Source: JBFKMV01 sp041629655 (GTDB taxonomy: Bacteria > Acidobacteriota > Polarisedimenticolia > Polarisedimenticolales > Polarisedimenticolaceae). From it: DNA of 19,480 bases. Shown here one piece after another: positions 6,934-16,109 of the stretch. Location: positions 1 to 19,480 of the forward strand of contig JBFKMV010000088.1 of assembly GCA_041629655.1 (NCBI GenBank). The letters are read 5' to 3'. The notes under the pieces are model-generated. The model was not told where the DNA came from, did not search any database, and was given only the letters and a program-made list of their open reading frames with translations. A program made the translations under genes and the position numbers. Each line of letters starts with the position of its first letter. Within the stretch, counting starts at the first letter, position 1.

Positions 6934-9480
6934 CTACGAGCCCAGTCGGGTCTCCAGCTCGCTGACGCGGTTCTGGACGTCGCGATAGGTCGGGTCGGAT
7001 TGCAGCACTTCGCGAAACAGGTCCAGCGCACCCTCGGTGTCGCCCGCGCCCTGCAGAACATCCGCGAGATCGTAGCTCCGCCCACGTCGCGTATCCTCGT
7101 CGAGACTCGCCGATTCGAGCGCTTCGCGGTACCAGCGGGCCGCCTGCTCGGTGTCGCCCTTCTGGCGATGACACAGCGCGAGCATCGCCGCGGACTCGCC
7201 CTTCAGGTCGTCGGTGCCCGCGGCGAGATGGAATTCCTCGATCGCGTCGTCGACGAGCCCCATCTCCTTGTAGGCGATGCCGAGGTCGTAGTGCGTGCGG
7301 TAATCGTCGCCTTCCACCTCGGCCTGCACGTGCTGCTTGAACGAGGCGAAGACCTCCTCCAGGCTCTCCTGGTCCTCGTTCTCGGGGGACAGCGGCTCCG
7401 CGGAGTCGGCCTCGAACAGCTCGCTTTCCAGCGCCGCCGTGATCGCGCTGAGATCGTCCTCGTCGTCGAGGCCGGGCTCGGGAACCGCGTGGCGGGCGGC
7501 GGGCGGCTCGGGCTGCAGCACCGCGCAGGCCGCGGCGAGCCGCTCGATGGCGTCTCCGCCGTAGCCCAGGATCCGCAGCGCCTCGATCCGTTGCCGCGCC
7601 TCGGCGCCGCGCCCCTGCTGGATCAGCCCCTCGATCTGGGCGACCAGCTCGGGATCGGGAGCGCGGACCCCGGGGGCCGCGCCCGCCGGCTCCTTCTCGG
7701 GGCGCTCCGCCGCGGGCGCGGCGGCCGCCGGCTTCGGCTTGGCAGCCGATCGCTTGGCCGCTTTCTCGGGAGGCTCCGGGGCCCCGGCGGACGGCTCGTC
7801 CTCGCCCATGTCGAAGTCGATCACGACCTCGGGTGCCGCCGCCTGCTCGGTCTTCGCGGCGGGTTTCGCCGCGCCGGAGCGCTTCGGCGCCGGTTCGGGC
7901 TCGCCGGCCTGCGGCAGCAGCTCCAGGCGCTCGAGCAGCGCCCGCGCCTGCGCATCGAGCTTCGCCGTTCCGGCCGCTCGACGCGCCGCGGCGCGCGCCG
8001 CGGCGGCATCGCCCGCGGCCCGCCGGGCGACGGCCAGCCTGACCAGCGCGTCCCGCTGCGCGGGCTCGTCACCCTCGGCCTTCAGACGCGTCACCAGGCG
8101 CTCGAGGGCCGCCACGTGTCCCGGGAAGCGTTCGGTCACCTCGCGGAGCTGCTCCAGTGCCTGATCTCCCAGGCCGTACTTCTCGAAGATCTCGGCCTGG
8201 GTCAAACGTCCGTTGACGAACTCCTCGTCGGCGCGGCTCTCGGGGCAGGCCGGTTGCTCGGCCTCGCGCAGCAGCGACTCGTCGACCTCGACCGGCGGCG
8301 GGGAGGCCTTCTTGGCCCCCTTCCTGGCCACCGCCGGCGCGTCCGCGCCGCTGAGCAGCTCCGAGTCCGGCTTGAGCTTCTTCAGCCGCTCGCGGGCCTC
8401 GGATGCCTGCGCTTTCATCGAGCGCGCCTGGTAGGCGCGGACCAGGCGCTCCAGCATCCCGGCGACGTCGCCGTCCTCGTCCTCGTGGAATGCCAGCAGG
8501 CGCTCCAGGGCGGGGACGTGCCCGCCCCGCTCCAGCGTGGCCTGTCGCTCGAGCAGCGGCACCAGGCGCGCCTTGCGGTCCTCCGCCGACCAGCCCTCGA
8601 CGAAGCCGTCGATCCCGGACCAGACGTCGCCGGTCAGCTCCAGCTTGAGGCACTCGCGGAAGAAACGATCGGAGGATTCGGGCGGCGTCTTGCCGCCGGC
8701 CCCCAACAGGACCTCGAACGCCTCGTCGGCCCGGTTCGCCGCGAAGTAGCGCAGCGCCAGCTCACCGAACAGCATCGGATCGGCGGAATCGCCCCGCGTT
8801 CGCTCCTCGAGGAAGCGCAGCGCGTCGTCGTCGCGGCCCAGGTCGAACAGGCACGCGGCCAGGCCGATCGCCGCCTCGGGACGCTCGGGCGCCAGCTCGT
8901 CGGCGCGCCGGTAGCTCTGCTCGGCCTCGGCGGTCTTGCCCGACTGGCGCAGCGAGGCCGCCAGACCGATCAGCTCGGCCGCGGCGCGTTCCGTGTCGCC
9001 CTCGGCCGCCCGGGCCTCGGCCAGCCTGGCGCGGTGGCGCGGATCGTTGGGCGCGGCCGCCACCAGGCGCTCGTAGACCTCGCGCGCCTGGTCGAATCTC
9101 TGTTCGCGGAGGTGCAGCTCCGCCGCGCGCAGCAGGTACACGCAGGCCTCGCCGGGAAGCTCCTGCGTGAGAAACAGCTCGCCGAGCTCCATCAACGCCT
9201 GACCGCGGTCGGGATCGATCCGGAGGATCTTCTTGTAGATCGCGACCGACTTGGGGAGGAAACCGCCGCGCTTGAAGCCCTGCGCGATCTTCTCGTAGTA
9301 CGAGATCGCCTCGTCGTGGCGTCCCTGCTTGGCCAGCAGGTCGCCCATCCGGTTGAGGATCGGCAGGTCGTTGGGAGCGCGCTGGGCGACCCGTTGCAGC
9401 TCGGAGAGAGCCGCGTCGACGCGGCCCTGCTTGAGCAGGCGCTCGGCCTCCTTCAGTGCATGCTCGCGGTCAAACGCCAT
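6934..9480 (-). CDS. Large TPR protein, function unknown
   Basis: 848 residues, with ATG at 9480 and GAGG 5 nt upstream. There is no signal peptide or membrane segment, so it is probably cytoplasmic. The first 230 residues are clear tetratricopeptide repeats (ALSELQRVAQRAPND, EAISYYEKIAQ, KSVAIYKKILRIDPD, QAREVYERLVAAAPND). More irregular helical repeats run to about 540. An Ala/Pro/Lys/Glu-rich linker with an acidic IDFDMGEDEP patch covers about 540-625. A second helical section follows, then C-terminal TPRs from about 710 with the segment THYDLGIAYKEMGLVDDAIEEF. TPR arrays are protein-binding scaffolds. The long linker between two TPR blocks suggests a hub holding partners at both ends. It follows rplS by 43 bp in the same direction and precedes the odd regulator. 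I do not recognise a named family and assign no process. Confidence 0.85.
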   Translation of the reverse strand: MAFDREHALKEAERLLKQGRVDAALSELQRVAQRAPNDLPILNRMGDLLAKQGRHDEAISYYEKIAQGFKRGGFLPKSVAIYKKILRIDPDRGQALMELGELFLTQELPGEACVYLLRAAELHLREQRFDQAREVYERLVAAAPNDPRHRARLAEARAAEGDTERAAAELIGLAASLRQSGKTAEAEQSYRRADELAPERPEAAIGLAACLFDLGRDDDALRFLEERTRGDSADPMLFGELALRYFAANRADEAFEVLLGAGGKTPPESSDRFFRECLKLELTGDVWSGIDGFVEGWSAEDRKARLVPLLERQATLERGGHVPALERLLAFHEDEDGDVAGMLERLVRAYQARSMKAQASEARERLKKLKPDSELLSGADAPAVARKGAKKASPPPVEVDESLLREAEQPACPESRADEEFVNGRLTQAEIFEKYGLGDQALEQLREVTERFPGHVAALERLVTRLKAEGDEPAQRDALVRLAVARRAAGDAAAARAAARRAAGTAKLDAQARALLERLELLPQAGEPEPAPKRSGAAKPAAKTEQAAAPEVVIDFDMGEDEPSAGAPEPPEKAAKRSAAKPKPAAAAPAAERPEKEPAGAAPGVRAPDPELVAQIEGLIQQGRGAEARQRIEALRILGYGGDAIERLAAACAVLQPEPPAARHAVPEPGLDDEDDLSAITAALESELFEADSAEPLSPENEDQESLEEVFASFKQHVQAEVEGDDYRTHYDLGIAYKEMGLVDDAIEEFHLAAGTDDLKGESAAMLALCHRQKGDTEQAARWYREALESASLDEDTRRGRSYDLADVLQGAGDTEGALDLFREVLQSDPTYRDVQNRVSELETRLGS

Positions 9481-9523
9481 TCATGCCTCGGCCCCCCTCC
9501 GACCCGTCCGTCCCGATCCCGGC

Positions 9524-9874
9524 TCAGCGGAACCTGCGCTCGCGGATCCGGGCCTTCTTGCCGCGCAGTTTTCTCAGGTAGTAGAGCTTCGCCCGCCGGA
9601 CGCGGCCGCGGCGCACCACCTCGATCCGCTCGACGTTCGGCGAGTGCAGCGGAAAGCTCCGCTCCACGCCGATGCCGCTCGAGATCTTGCGCACCGTGAA
9701 GGTCGCCCGCAGACCGGCTCCGCCCTGGCGGCCGATCACGTCGCCCTCGTAGACCTGGATGCGGGACTTCTCGCCCTCGACCACCCGGACGTGCACCTTG
9801 ACGCGGTCCCCCGCCCTGAATTCCGGGAGCTTCCGCTTCAGTCCCTCGGCCTCGATCACATCGATCACGTTCAT
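9524..9874 (-). CDS. rplS: 50S ribosomal protein L19
   Basis: 116 residues, the usual length for bL19, a large-subunit protein at the 30S/50S interface. It opens MNVIDVIEAEGLKRKLPEFRAG and carries the family blocks RVKVHVRVVEGEKSRIQVYEG, VRKISSGIGVERSFPLHSP and RAKLYYLRKLRGKKARIRE. The start is ATG at 9874, with AGAGGA about 6 nt upstream; the frame is open further up, but the homologous protein begins here. It is the last member of the rpsP-khpA-rimM-trmD-rplS operon, 16 nt after trmD. No intrinsic terminator is visible after it, so transcription may continue into the TPR gene. Confidence 0.96.
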   Translation of the reverse strand: MNVIDVIEAEGLKRKLPEFRAGDRVKVHVRVVEGEKSRIQVYEGDVIGRQGGAGLRATFTVRKISSGIGVERSFPLHSPNVERIEVVRRGRVRRAKLYYLRKLRGKKARIRERRFR

Positions 9875-9890
9875 GACCTGTCCTCTTTCG

Positions 9891-10604
9891 TCACCCGTCG
9901 AAACCCGGGTGGCGCCCCGCCCGCCGGAACAGATCCGGCCGCTTGACCCGGGTCGATTCCCGGGCCTGCCGCCGCCGCCAGCGCTGGATCGCATCGTGAT
10001 CTCCCGACAGCAGGACCTCCGGCACCGCGTGCCCGCGATAGCTCGCGGGTCGCGTGTAGTGCGGATGGTCCAGCAACCGGGTGTCCGAGAAGGAATCCTC
10101 GTCCGCCGCTTCGGCCCGTCCCAGCACTCCCGGGACGAACCGGGACACGGCGTCGATCACGACCAGCGCCGGTAGCTCTCCTCCGGTCAGCACGTAGTCC
10201 CCGATACTCAATTCCTCGTCCGCCAGATGCTCGCGCACCCGTTCGTCGACTCCCTCGTATCGCCCGCAGAGCAGGATCACCCGCTCCTGCTCGGCGAGCT
10301 TCCTGGCGATCCCGTCGTCCAGCGGCCGCCCCTGGGGCGACAGCAGCAGCACCCGGTCCGACTCGACCGGGTGGCTGCGCCGGATCCACTCGACCGCCTC
10401 GAACAGCGGCTCCGGCTTCAACACCATCCCTCCACCTCCTCCGTAGGAGGCGTCGTCTACCTGCCGGTGCGGCCCGATGCCCCACCGTCTCAGATCGTGC
10501 ACCCGGACCGCGACCCGGCCCGCTCGCCGGGCCCGCGCCGGGACTCCGTCGTCCAACGGGCCGAGGAACATCGAGGGGAACAGCGTCACGACGTCGAACG
10601 TCAC
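9891..10604 (-). CDS. trmD: tRNA (guanine-N1-)-methyltransferase TrmD
   Basis: TrmD methylates G37 of tRNAs that read CNN codons, using S-adenosylmethionine, and so prevents frameshifting. It has 237 residues, typical length. The SPOUT trefoil-knot motifs are present: VLLLSPQGRPL, LLCGRYEGVDERV and ELSIGDYVLTGGELPALV. The catalytic-region EDSFSD and DHPHYTRPASYRG follow. The start is GTG at 10604, which overlaps the rimM stop by 4 nt (GTGA), so it is probably translationally coupled. It opens VTFDVVTLFPSMF, as in the family. Nothing is missing. Confidence 0.97.
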   Translation of the reverse strand: MTFDVVTLFPSMFLGPLDDGVPARARRAGRVAVRVHDLRRWGIGPHRQVDDASYGGGGGMVLKPEPLFEAVEWIRRSHPVESDRVLLLSPQGRPLDDGIARKLAEQERVILLCGRYEGVDERVREHLADEELSIGDYVLTGGELPALVVIDAVSRFVPGVLGRAEAADEDSFSDTRLLDHPHYTRPASYRGHAVPEVLLSGDHDAIQRWRRRQARESTRVKRPDLFRRAGRHPGFDG

Positions 10605-11176
10605 CCCTCGACCTCCTCGCGCCGGTTCAAATCTTCCAGGCCCTCCGGTAGCTGAACTTCTATCCTGCCGCGCCTCTCGTCAACCCTGCGGACGATGTCG
10701 GGCGCGATCGGGACCAAAAACTCGCCTTCGCGGCCCTTCGACACCCTCAGCAGCGGCGGCCCGCCGGTCTCGATCACGTCCTCCACCCGGCCCAGCAGCC
10801 GCTCCGTGCCGGCCTCCCGGACCTCCAGCCCGATCAGGCGCGCCTGGTAGAACGTCCCCTCGGGCAGCTCGGGAACCTCCTCCTCCGGGGCCCAGGCGGC
10901 GAGCCCCCGCAGGTTTCCGGCCTCCGTGGCGGTCTCGACCTGTCTCAGCTTCAGCACCAGACGGTCGCGATAGGCCCGGCTGCCCTCCACGTCGTAGCCC
11001 CGGCCCGGCTCCCGCCCGGGCGGGCCCAGCAGGACGCGGCTCAGACCGGTCCAGCGGTCGGCTTGCCCGGACCGGACCCGGATCGTGAGCTCTCCGCTGC
11101 TGCCGCGATGCCCGGCGACTTTCCCCAGCAACAACGGCCCCGGTCCGGTCCTCCTACTCGATGATCTTGACGTCAA
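10601..11176 (-). CDS. rimM: 16S rRNA processing / ribosome maturation factor RimM
   Basis: RimM helps assemble the 30S head by binding uS19 and pre-30S particles. The N-terminal RimM barrel is recognisable from LLLGKVAGHRGSSGELTIRV, and the PRC-barrel from GTFYQARLIGLEV, GRVEDVIETGGPPLLRV and FLVPIAPDIVRRVD. The longest frame has 191 residues from a TTG at 11176, which overlaps khpA by 23 nt and lacks a Shine-Dalgarno. Alternative TTG starts at 11134 and 11131 would give about 176-177 residues. An AGGAGG (11150-11155) lies 15 nt before the first of these, longer than usual. No ATG or GTG is available in this part, so the start is unresolved, though the stop and identity are firm. Position between khpA and trmD is canonical. 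Confidence 0.9.
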   Translation of the reverse strand: MTSRSSSRRTGPGPLLLGKVAGHRGSSGELTIRVRSGQADRWTGLSRVLLGPPGREPGRGYDVEGSRAYRDRLVLKLRQVETATEAGNLRGLAAWAPEEEVPELPEGTFYQARLIGLEVREAGTERLLGRVEDVIETGGPPLLRVSKGREGEFLVPIAPDIVRRVDERRGRIEVQLPEGLEDLNRREEVEG

Positions 11177-11384
11177 TTCTTTTTTGGAGCTTCATGCCGG
11201 CGGAGCCCAGGATCGTACGGATCGACCGCGCCGTCCGGCCCTGCTTGCCGATCACCTTGCCCAGGTCCTCGCGCGCGACCGTCAGCTCCAGCACCGTGGT
11301 CTGCTCGCCCTCGATCTCCCGGACCTCGACCTCGTCCGGGAGGTCCACCAGGGACTTCGCGATCAGCTCCAGCAGTTCCTTCAT
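11154..11384 (-). CDS. khpA: KH-domain RNA-binding protein KhpA (YlqC)
   Basis: This small RNA-binding protein of 76 residues is normally encoded right after rpsP, and it forms homo- or heterodimers with KhpB. MKELLELIAKSLVDLPDEVEV is the family N-terminus. The KH domain has the GxxG loop in VIGKQGRTARSIRTIL and ends DVKII. The start is ATG at 11384, because GAGGTG (11392-11397) sits 7 nt upstream; the in-frame GTG at 11390 would be only 1 nt from that site. The stop TAG at 11154 is followed at once by AGGAGG, probably serving rimM. Confidence 0.93.
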   Translation of the reverse strand: MKELLELIAKSLVDLPDEVEVREIEGEQTTVLELTVAREDLGKVIGKQGRTARSIRTILGSAGMKLQKRIDVKIIE

Positions 11385-11435
11385 CCGCACTCACCTCGCG
11401 CCCAGCGGCCCGGGCCCGCGGCGCCTGGCGGTGGA

Positions 11436-11450
11436 GGGGCCTCAGGCCCC
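11436..11450 (-). repeat. Perfect hairpin with the rpsP stop codon in its loop
   Basis: GGGGCC-TGA-GGCCCC on the minus strand, with a 6-bp GC-only stem and the TGA stop of rpsP as the 3-nt loop. There is no T-run, so it is not an intrinsic terminator. It could slow ribosomes or RNases between rpsP and khpA. Confidence 0.4.
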
Positions 11451-11687
11451 GGCGGGTCTGGCTTTTTCCAGCAAGCTCTTGACGGTGGGCGAGGGATGCG
11501 CGCCTTTCTTGATCCAGGCGTCGATCTTCGCCACGTCCAGATCGACCACGGCCGGGTCCTTGCCGGGATCGTAGGTGCCGACCGTATCCACGAACCGGCT
11601 CAGCGGAGTGGAGCGTGAGTCGGAGACCACGACCCGGTAGAACGCGTCCTGCTTGGATCCCATCCGTCGCAGGCGAATCTTCAGCAC
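11442..11687 (-). CDS. rpsP: 30S ribosomal protein S16
   Basis: 81 residues, normal for bS16, which stabilises the 30S body during assembly. It begins with VLKIRLRRMGSKQDAFYRVVV and continues with DSRSTPLSRFVDTVGTYDP and the WIKKGAHPSPTVKSLL block, all typical. The start is GTG at 11687, with GGAGG 10 nt upstream. It opens the conserved rpsP-khpA-rimM-trmD-rplS group and follows ffh by 49 nt, as in many bacteria. Confidence 0.96.
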   Translation of the reverse strand: MLKIRLRRMGSKQDAFYRVVVSDSRSTPLSRFVDTVGTYDPGKDPAVVDLDVAKIDAWIKKGAHPSPTVKSLLEKARPAGA

Positions 11688-11728
11688 GTTTTCGGTACCT
11701 CCGCGCGCAAAGGCGCTCGAAACGACAC

Positions 11729-11734
11729 AATATA
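11729..11734 (-). promoter_or_regulatory. Candidate -10 box TATATT before rpsP
   Basis: Between ffh and rpsP, the minus strand has TATATT (5/6 of consensus) in the sequence GCTATATTGTG, a locally AT-rich point. The -35 region at 17-bp spacing falls in the last codons of ffh and is weak (CTACCT, with a T-run beside it). It would give an rpsP leader of about 35 nt. It may be an internal promoter that boosts ribosomal protein synthesis. Confidence 0.35.
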
Positions 11735-11736
11735 GC

Positions 11737-13080
11737 CTATCGGCCCAAAAAAGGTAGCCCGCCGCGGCCCCGTCGGCCCCCCTTGCCGCGGCCCGCCCCC
11801 TGGAGCTTCTTCATCATCTTCCGGACCTGGGCGAACTGCCGGATCAGCCGGTTGATCTCCTGGACGCTCTGCCCCGATCCGCGGGCGATGCGGCGTTTCC
11901 GGCTGCCGTTGAGCACCTGGGGGTAGACCCGCTCGCGCGGGGTCATCGAGTCGATGATCGCCACGATGCGCGTGATCGCCCCGGTGTCCAGGTCGGCCTC
12001 GCGGACGGCCCCCATGCCGGGAAGCATCGACACGACGCTCGACAGCGGCCCCATCCGGCGCAGCATCTTGAGCTGGTCGCGGAAGTCGGCCAGCGTGAGC
12101 TGGTTCTTGCGGATCTTCTTCTCGAGCTCCGCGGCCTCGACCTGGTCGACGGCGTCCTCGGCCTTCTCGATCAGGCCCAGCACGTCGCCCATGCCGAGGA
12201 TCCGGCCCGCCAGGCGGTCGGGGTGGAACAGCTCGAACTCGGACGGCTTCTCGCCGGTGCCGACGAACCTCACCGGCACCCCGGTGACGTGCCGGATCGA
12301 CAGCGCCGCGCCACCGCGGGCGTCGCCGTCGAGCTTGGTCAGCACCACGCCGGTCAGCTCCAGCGCACGGTGGAACTCGCCCGCCGAGCGGACCGCGTCC
12401 TGCCCCGTCATCGCGTCGGCCACGAACAGGATCTCGGTCGGCGAGAACCGCTCCTTGAGCCCCCGCAGCTCCTCCATCAGCTCGTCGTCGATGTGCAACC
12501 GGCCGGCCGTGTCGACCAGCACCGTGTCGAAGCCCGAGCGGCGAGCGTGGGCCAGGCCTTCCTCGACGATCTCCAGCGGCTTCCGGCTGCCGTCGTGCTC
12601 GTGCACCTTGAGTCCGGCGCTTCCGCCGTACCGCACGAGCTGCTCGATCGCCGCGGGGCGGTAGACGTCCGCCGGCACCAGGTACGGATAGCGCCCGGAC
12701 TTCTTGAGCCACAGCCCGAGCTTGGCCGCGGTGGTCGTCTTGCCCGATCCCTGGAGCCCGACCAGCAGCACCACCGTGGGGGGGCGCGAGGCGAGCCGCA
12801 GGCGTCCGGGATCGCCTTCCCCGAGCACCCGCTCCAGCTCGTCGCGGACGATCTTCACCACCTGCTGGCCGGGAGTCAGGCTGCCCAGCACCTCCTCGCC
12901 GAGCGCCTTCTCGCGCACGCCGTCCAGCAGCGCCTTGACCACCGAGACGTGGACGTCGGCCTCCAGCAGCGCCATGCGGATCTCGCGCAGGACCTCCTTG
13001 AGCACCGCCTCGGTGACACGACCCTGGCCGCGGAGCTTCTTGAAGACGCCCTGGAGCCTGTCGGACAGCCCCTCGAACAC
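11737..13080 (-). CDS. ffh: Signal recognition particle GTPase Ffh (SRP54)
   Basis: Ffh binds 4.5S RNA and signal sequences and delivers ribosomes to FtsY for co-translational membrane insertion. It has 447 residues, full length. The N domain (1-90) is followed by the G domain: GLQGSGKTTTAAKL (P-loop, about 106), ADVYRPAAIEQL, LVDTAGRLHIDDEL, VLTKLDGDARGG and GTGEKPSEFELF. The M domain (from about 300) has GMGDVLGLIEKAE, MLPGM and the RNA-binding RKRRIARGSGQSVQEINRLIRQF. A Gly/Arg-rich tail ends the protein. The start is GTG at 13080, with GAGGTGA upstream. It has its own near-consensus promoter and probably heads the transcript into rpsP. Confidence 0.97.
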   Translation of the reverse strand: MFEGLSDRLQGVFKKLRGQGRVTEAVLKEVLREIRMALLEADVHVSVVKALLDGVREKALGEEVLGSLTPGQQVVKIVRDELERVLGEGDPGRLRLASRPPTVVLLVGLQGSGKTTTAAKLGLWLKKSGRYPYLVPADVYRPAAIEQLVRYGGSAGLKVHEHDGSRKPLEIVEEGLAHARRSGFDTVLVDTAGRLHIDDELMEELRGLKERFSPTEILFVADAMTGQDAVRSAGEFHRALELTGVVLTKLDGDARGGAALSIRHVTGVPVRFVGTGEKPSEFELFHPDRLAGRILGMGDVLGLIEKAEDAVDQVEAAELEKKIRKNQLTLADFRDQLKMLRRMGPLSSVVSMLPGMGAVREADLDTGAITRIVAIIDSMTPRERVYPQVLNGSRKRRIARGSGQSVQEINRLIRQFAQVRKMMKKLQGAGRGKGGRRGRGGLPFLGR

Positions 13081-13137
13081 GCGCTCACCTCATCGATTCG
13101 ACGGGAGTGGAGGCCGAAACCTGCCGGAAAAGGCGGG

Positions 13138-13166
13138 ATTATAACGGTGTTACGGGGGAGCGTCCA
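13138..13166 (-). promoter_or_regulatory. Near-consensus sigma-70-type promoter for ffh
   Basis: On the minus strand, TGGACG (13161-13166, 4/6) is separated by exactly 17 bp from a perfect TATAAT (13138-13143). The predicted start near 13131 gives a leader of about 50 nt to the GTG at 13080. It lies in the 89-bp gap between the end of ribBA and ffh. It is the best promoter match seen in the window. Confidence 0.75.
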
Positions 13167-13169
13167 GCC

Positions 13170-14383
<1,214 letters not shown>

Positions 14384-14387
<4 letters not shown>

Positions 14388-14986
14388 CCGCGCCGCTCCT
14401 TTCGGGGTTCGAGCAGGGTGTCAAGATACCGTGCCACCAGATCGACCTCCAGGTTGAGGCGGTCACCCTTTCGGACCTCGCCGAGGGTAGTTCGCCGGCA
14501 GGTCTCCGGGATCAGGGCCACCTCGAACGCGTCGGCCGCGACGCGGGCGATGGTCAGCGAGACGCCCTGGAGCGCCACCGAGCCCTTCTCGGCCAGAAAA
14601 CGGCGGTATTCCGCGCTCGATTCCACCTTCAGACGCCGGTCCGCCCCCCGTTGCGAGACCTCCAGCACCCGCGCGGTGGTGTCCACGTGCCCCTGGACGA
14701 GGTGGCCGCCCAACCGGTCGCCCGCGCGCAGCGAGCGCTCGAGGTTCACCCGCGCTCCGGTGACGAGGTCGCCGAGCGTCGTGCGCGAGAGCGTCTCGGC
14801 GACCGCGTCGGCTTCGAACGCACCGCCCGGAAGGTCGGCGACGGTCAGGCACACGCCGTCCACCGCCACGCTCTCGCCGGGCGCCAGCTCGCCGGCGAAG
14901 GGCGTCTCGATGGCCAACCGCGTGGCGCCTTCGCCGGGCACCACCCGGATCACGCGCCCGCTCGTCTCGACGATGCCCGTGAACAT
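14384..14986 (-). CDS. ribE: Riboflavin synthase, alpha chain
   Basis: This enzyme dismutates two 6,7-dimethyl-8-ribityllumazine molecules into riboflavin and the pyrimidine precursor, as a homotrimer. It has 200 residues. It shows the family start MFTGIVETSG and the two internally repeated lumazine-binding barrels (about 1-97 and 98-190). Marks are SVAVDGVCLTVAD and GARVNLERSL in the first barrel, and GGHLVQGHVD, GSVALQGVSLTIA, IPETCRRTTLG and GDRLNLEVDLVARY in the second. The ATG at 14986 lies 1 nt after the ribD stop. AGGAGG, within the end of ribD, is 8 nt upstream, so translation is probably coupled. The gene is called ribC in E. coli. Confidence 0.96.
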
Positions 14987-14987
14987 C

Positions 14988-16109
14988 TCAGGAGCCTCCT
15001 GCCGCCGAACGGATCGGTCCCAGCAGCGCGCGGTCGCCGCCGAGCCGCAGCTCTTGCCGGATCTCGACCCGCCAGCCCGCGCCGGGACCGTCGACCGCCG
15101 GCAGGTCCAGCAGCGGCGTCCCGTGGCGCGACGCGAACAGCTTCGGGGCCACGATCAACGCCGCCTCGTCGGCGAGCCCCGCGCGCAGGAACGATCCGAG
15201 CGTCCGGCCTCCTCCCTCGACCAGCAGCGACTGCACCTCGCGCCGGGCCAGGTCGTCGAGCAGGGCGCCCAGGTCGAGCTGCTGCGCGGTGCCGGGGAGC
15301 CGCACGATCTCGGCGCGCTCCCGGAACGGCCGCTCCGCCGCAGACGCGAGATCGTGCTGCACGTAGACCACCGGGAGCGGCTCGCCCGGGCCGCGTCCGG
15401 CGAACAGGCGCGCTCCGGGGTCGAGCCGCAGCCCCGGCGCGATCACCGCGCGCAGGCGCGGCGCGTCGACGCCGCGCAAGCGCACGGTCAGCCGCGGGTC
15501 GTCGTGCCGCAGCGTGCCCGCGCCGACCAGCACCGCATCGTGACGCATCCGCAGCCGGTGCGCGAAGCGCCGCGCCGCGGGTCCGCTGACCCAGCGCGAT
15601 CGCCCCTCGCGGGCCGCGAGCATCCCGTCCAGCGTCACCGCGGCCTTCAGCGTGACCCGTGGGCGCCCGGTGGCGTGCCAGTGGTAGAAGGCGGCGTTGA
15701 GGCGGCGCGCCTCGGGCTCCAGCAGGCCGACCTCGACCTCGATCCCGTGCTCGCGGAGCCGCGCGAACCCGCGCCCGTCGACCAGCGGATTGGGATCCAC
15801 CGCCGAGGCGACCACGCGGCCGATCCCGGAGCGGACCAGGTGCTCGGCGCACGGCGGCGTCCTGCCCTGGTGAGCGCAGGGTTCGAGGTTGATGTACATC
15901 GTGGCGCCGCGGGCCCGCTCGCCGGCGGCCTCGAGCGCGCGAGCCTCGGCGTGGGGCAGCCCGGGCGCGCGGTGGTAGCCGCTCCCGACCGGCTCACCGT
16001 CGCGGACCACCACGCAGCCGACCCGCGGATTGGGGCTCGTCGTGCCTTCCCCCAACGCCGCCAGGGCCAGCGCCTGCTCCATCCAGCGCCGCTCCCCGCG
16101 GTCGCTCAA
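14988..16109 (-). CDS. ribD: Bifunctional diaminohydroxyphosphoribosylaminopyrimidine deaminase / reductase
   Basis: RibD performs the deamination and the NADPH-dependent ribose reduction of the riboflavin pathway. It has 373 residues. The N-terminal cytidine-deaminase-like domain (1-145) has the zinc site His53-Ala-Glu55 and Cys78...Cys87 in PCAHQGRTPPC, plus TTSPNPRVGCVVV. The C-terminal reductase domain has RVTLKAAVTLDG, the VSGPAARR region, VGAGTLRHDDPRLTVR and SLLVEGGGRTLGSFL. The start is TTG at 16109, overlapping the ftsY stop (TTGA) with an AGGTGG a few bases upstream; an in-frame ATG at codon 10 is the alternative. No FMN riboswitch precedes it, since ftsY is directly upstream. Confidence 0.95.
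   Translation of the reverse strand: MSDRGERRWMEQALALAALGEGTTSPNPRVGCVVVRDGEPVGSGYHRAPGLPHAEARALEAAGERARGATMYINLEPCAHQGRTPPCAEHLVRSGIGRVVASAVDPNPLVDGRGFARLREHGIEVEVGLLEPEARRLNAAFYHWHATGRPRVTLKAAVTLDGMLAAREGRSRWVSGPAARRFAHRLRMRHDAVLVGAGTLRHDDPRLTVRLRGVDAPRLRAVIAPGLRLDPGARLFAGRGPGEPLPVVYVQHDLASAAERPFRERAEIVRLPGTAQQLDLGALLDDLARREVQSLLVEGGGRTLGSFLRAGLADEAALIVAPKLFASRHGTPLLDLPAVDGPGAGWRVEIRQELRLGGDRALLGPIRSAAGGS

Noticed and set aside
6752..7174. Upstream extension of the regulator to the in-frame start at 7174
   Set aside because: It would overlap the end of the TPR gene by about 240 bp and would cover the dyads and -10 box. The receiver domain begins correctly at the ATG at 6751.
6781..9699. 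Plus-strand open frame of 972 codons opposite the large TPR gene
   Set aside because: It is a mirror of TPR codons on the other strand, with repetitive Leu/Arg/Gly sequence and no recognisable family or ribosome binding site.
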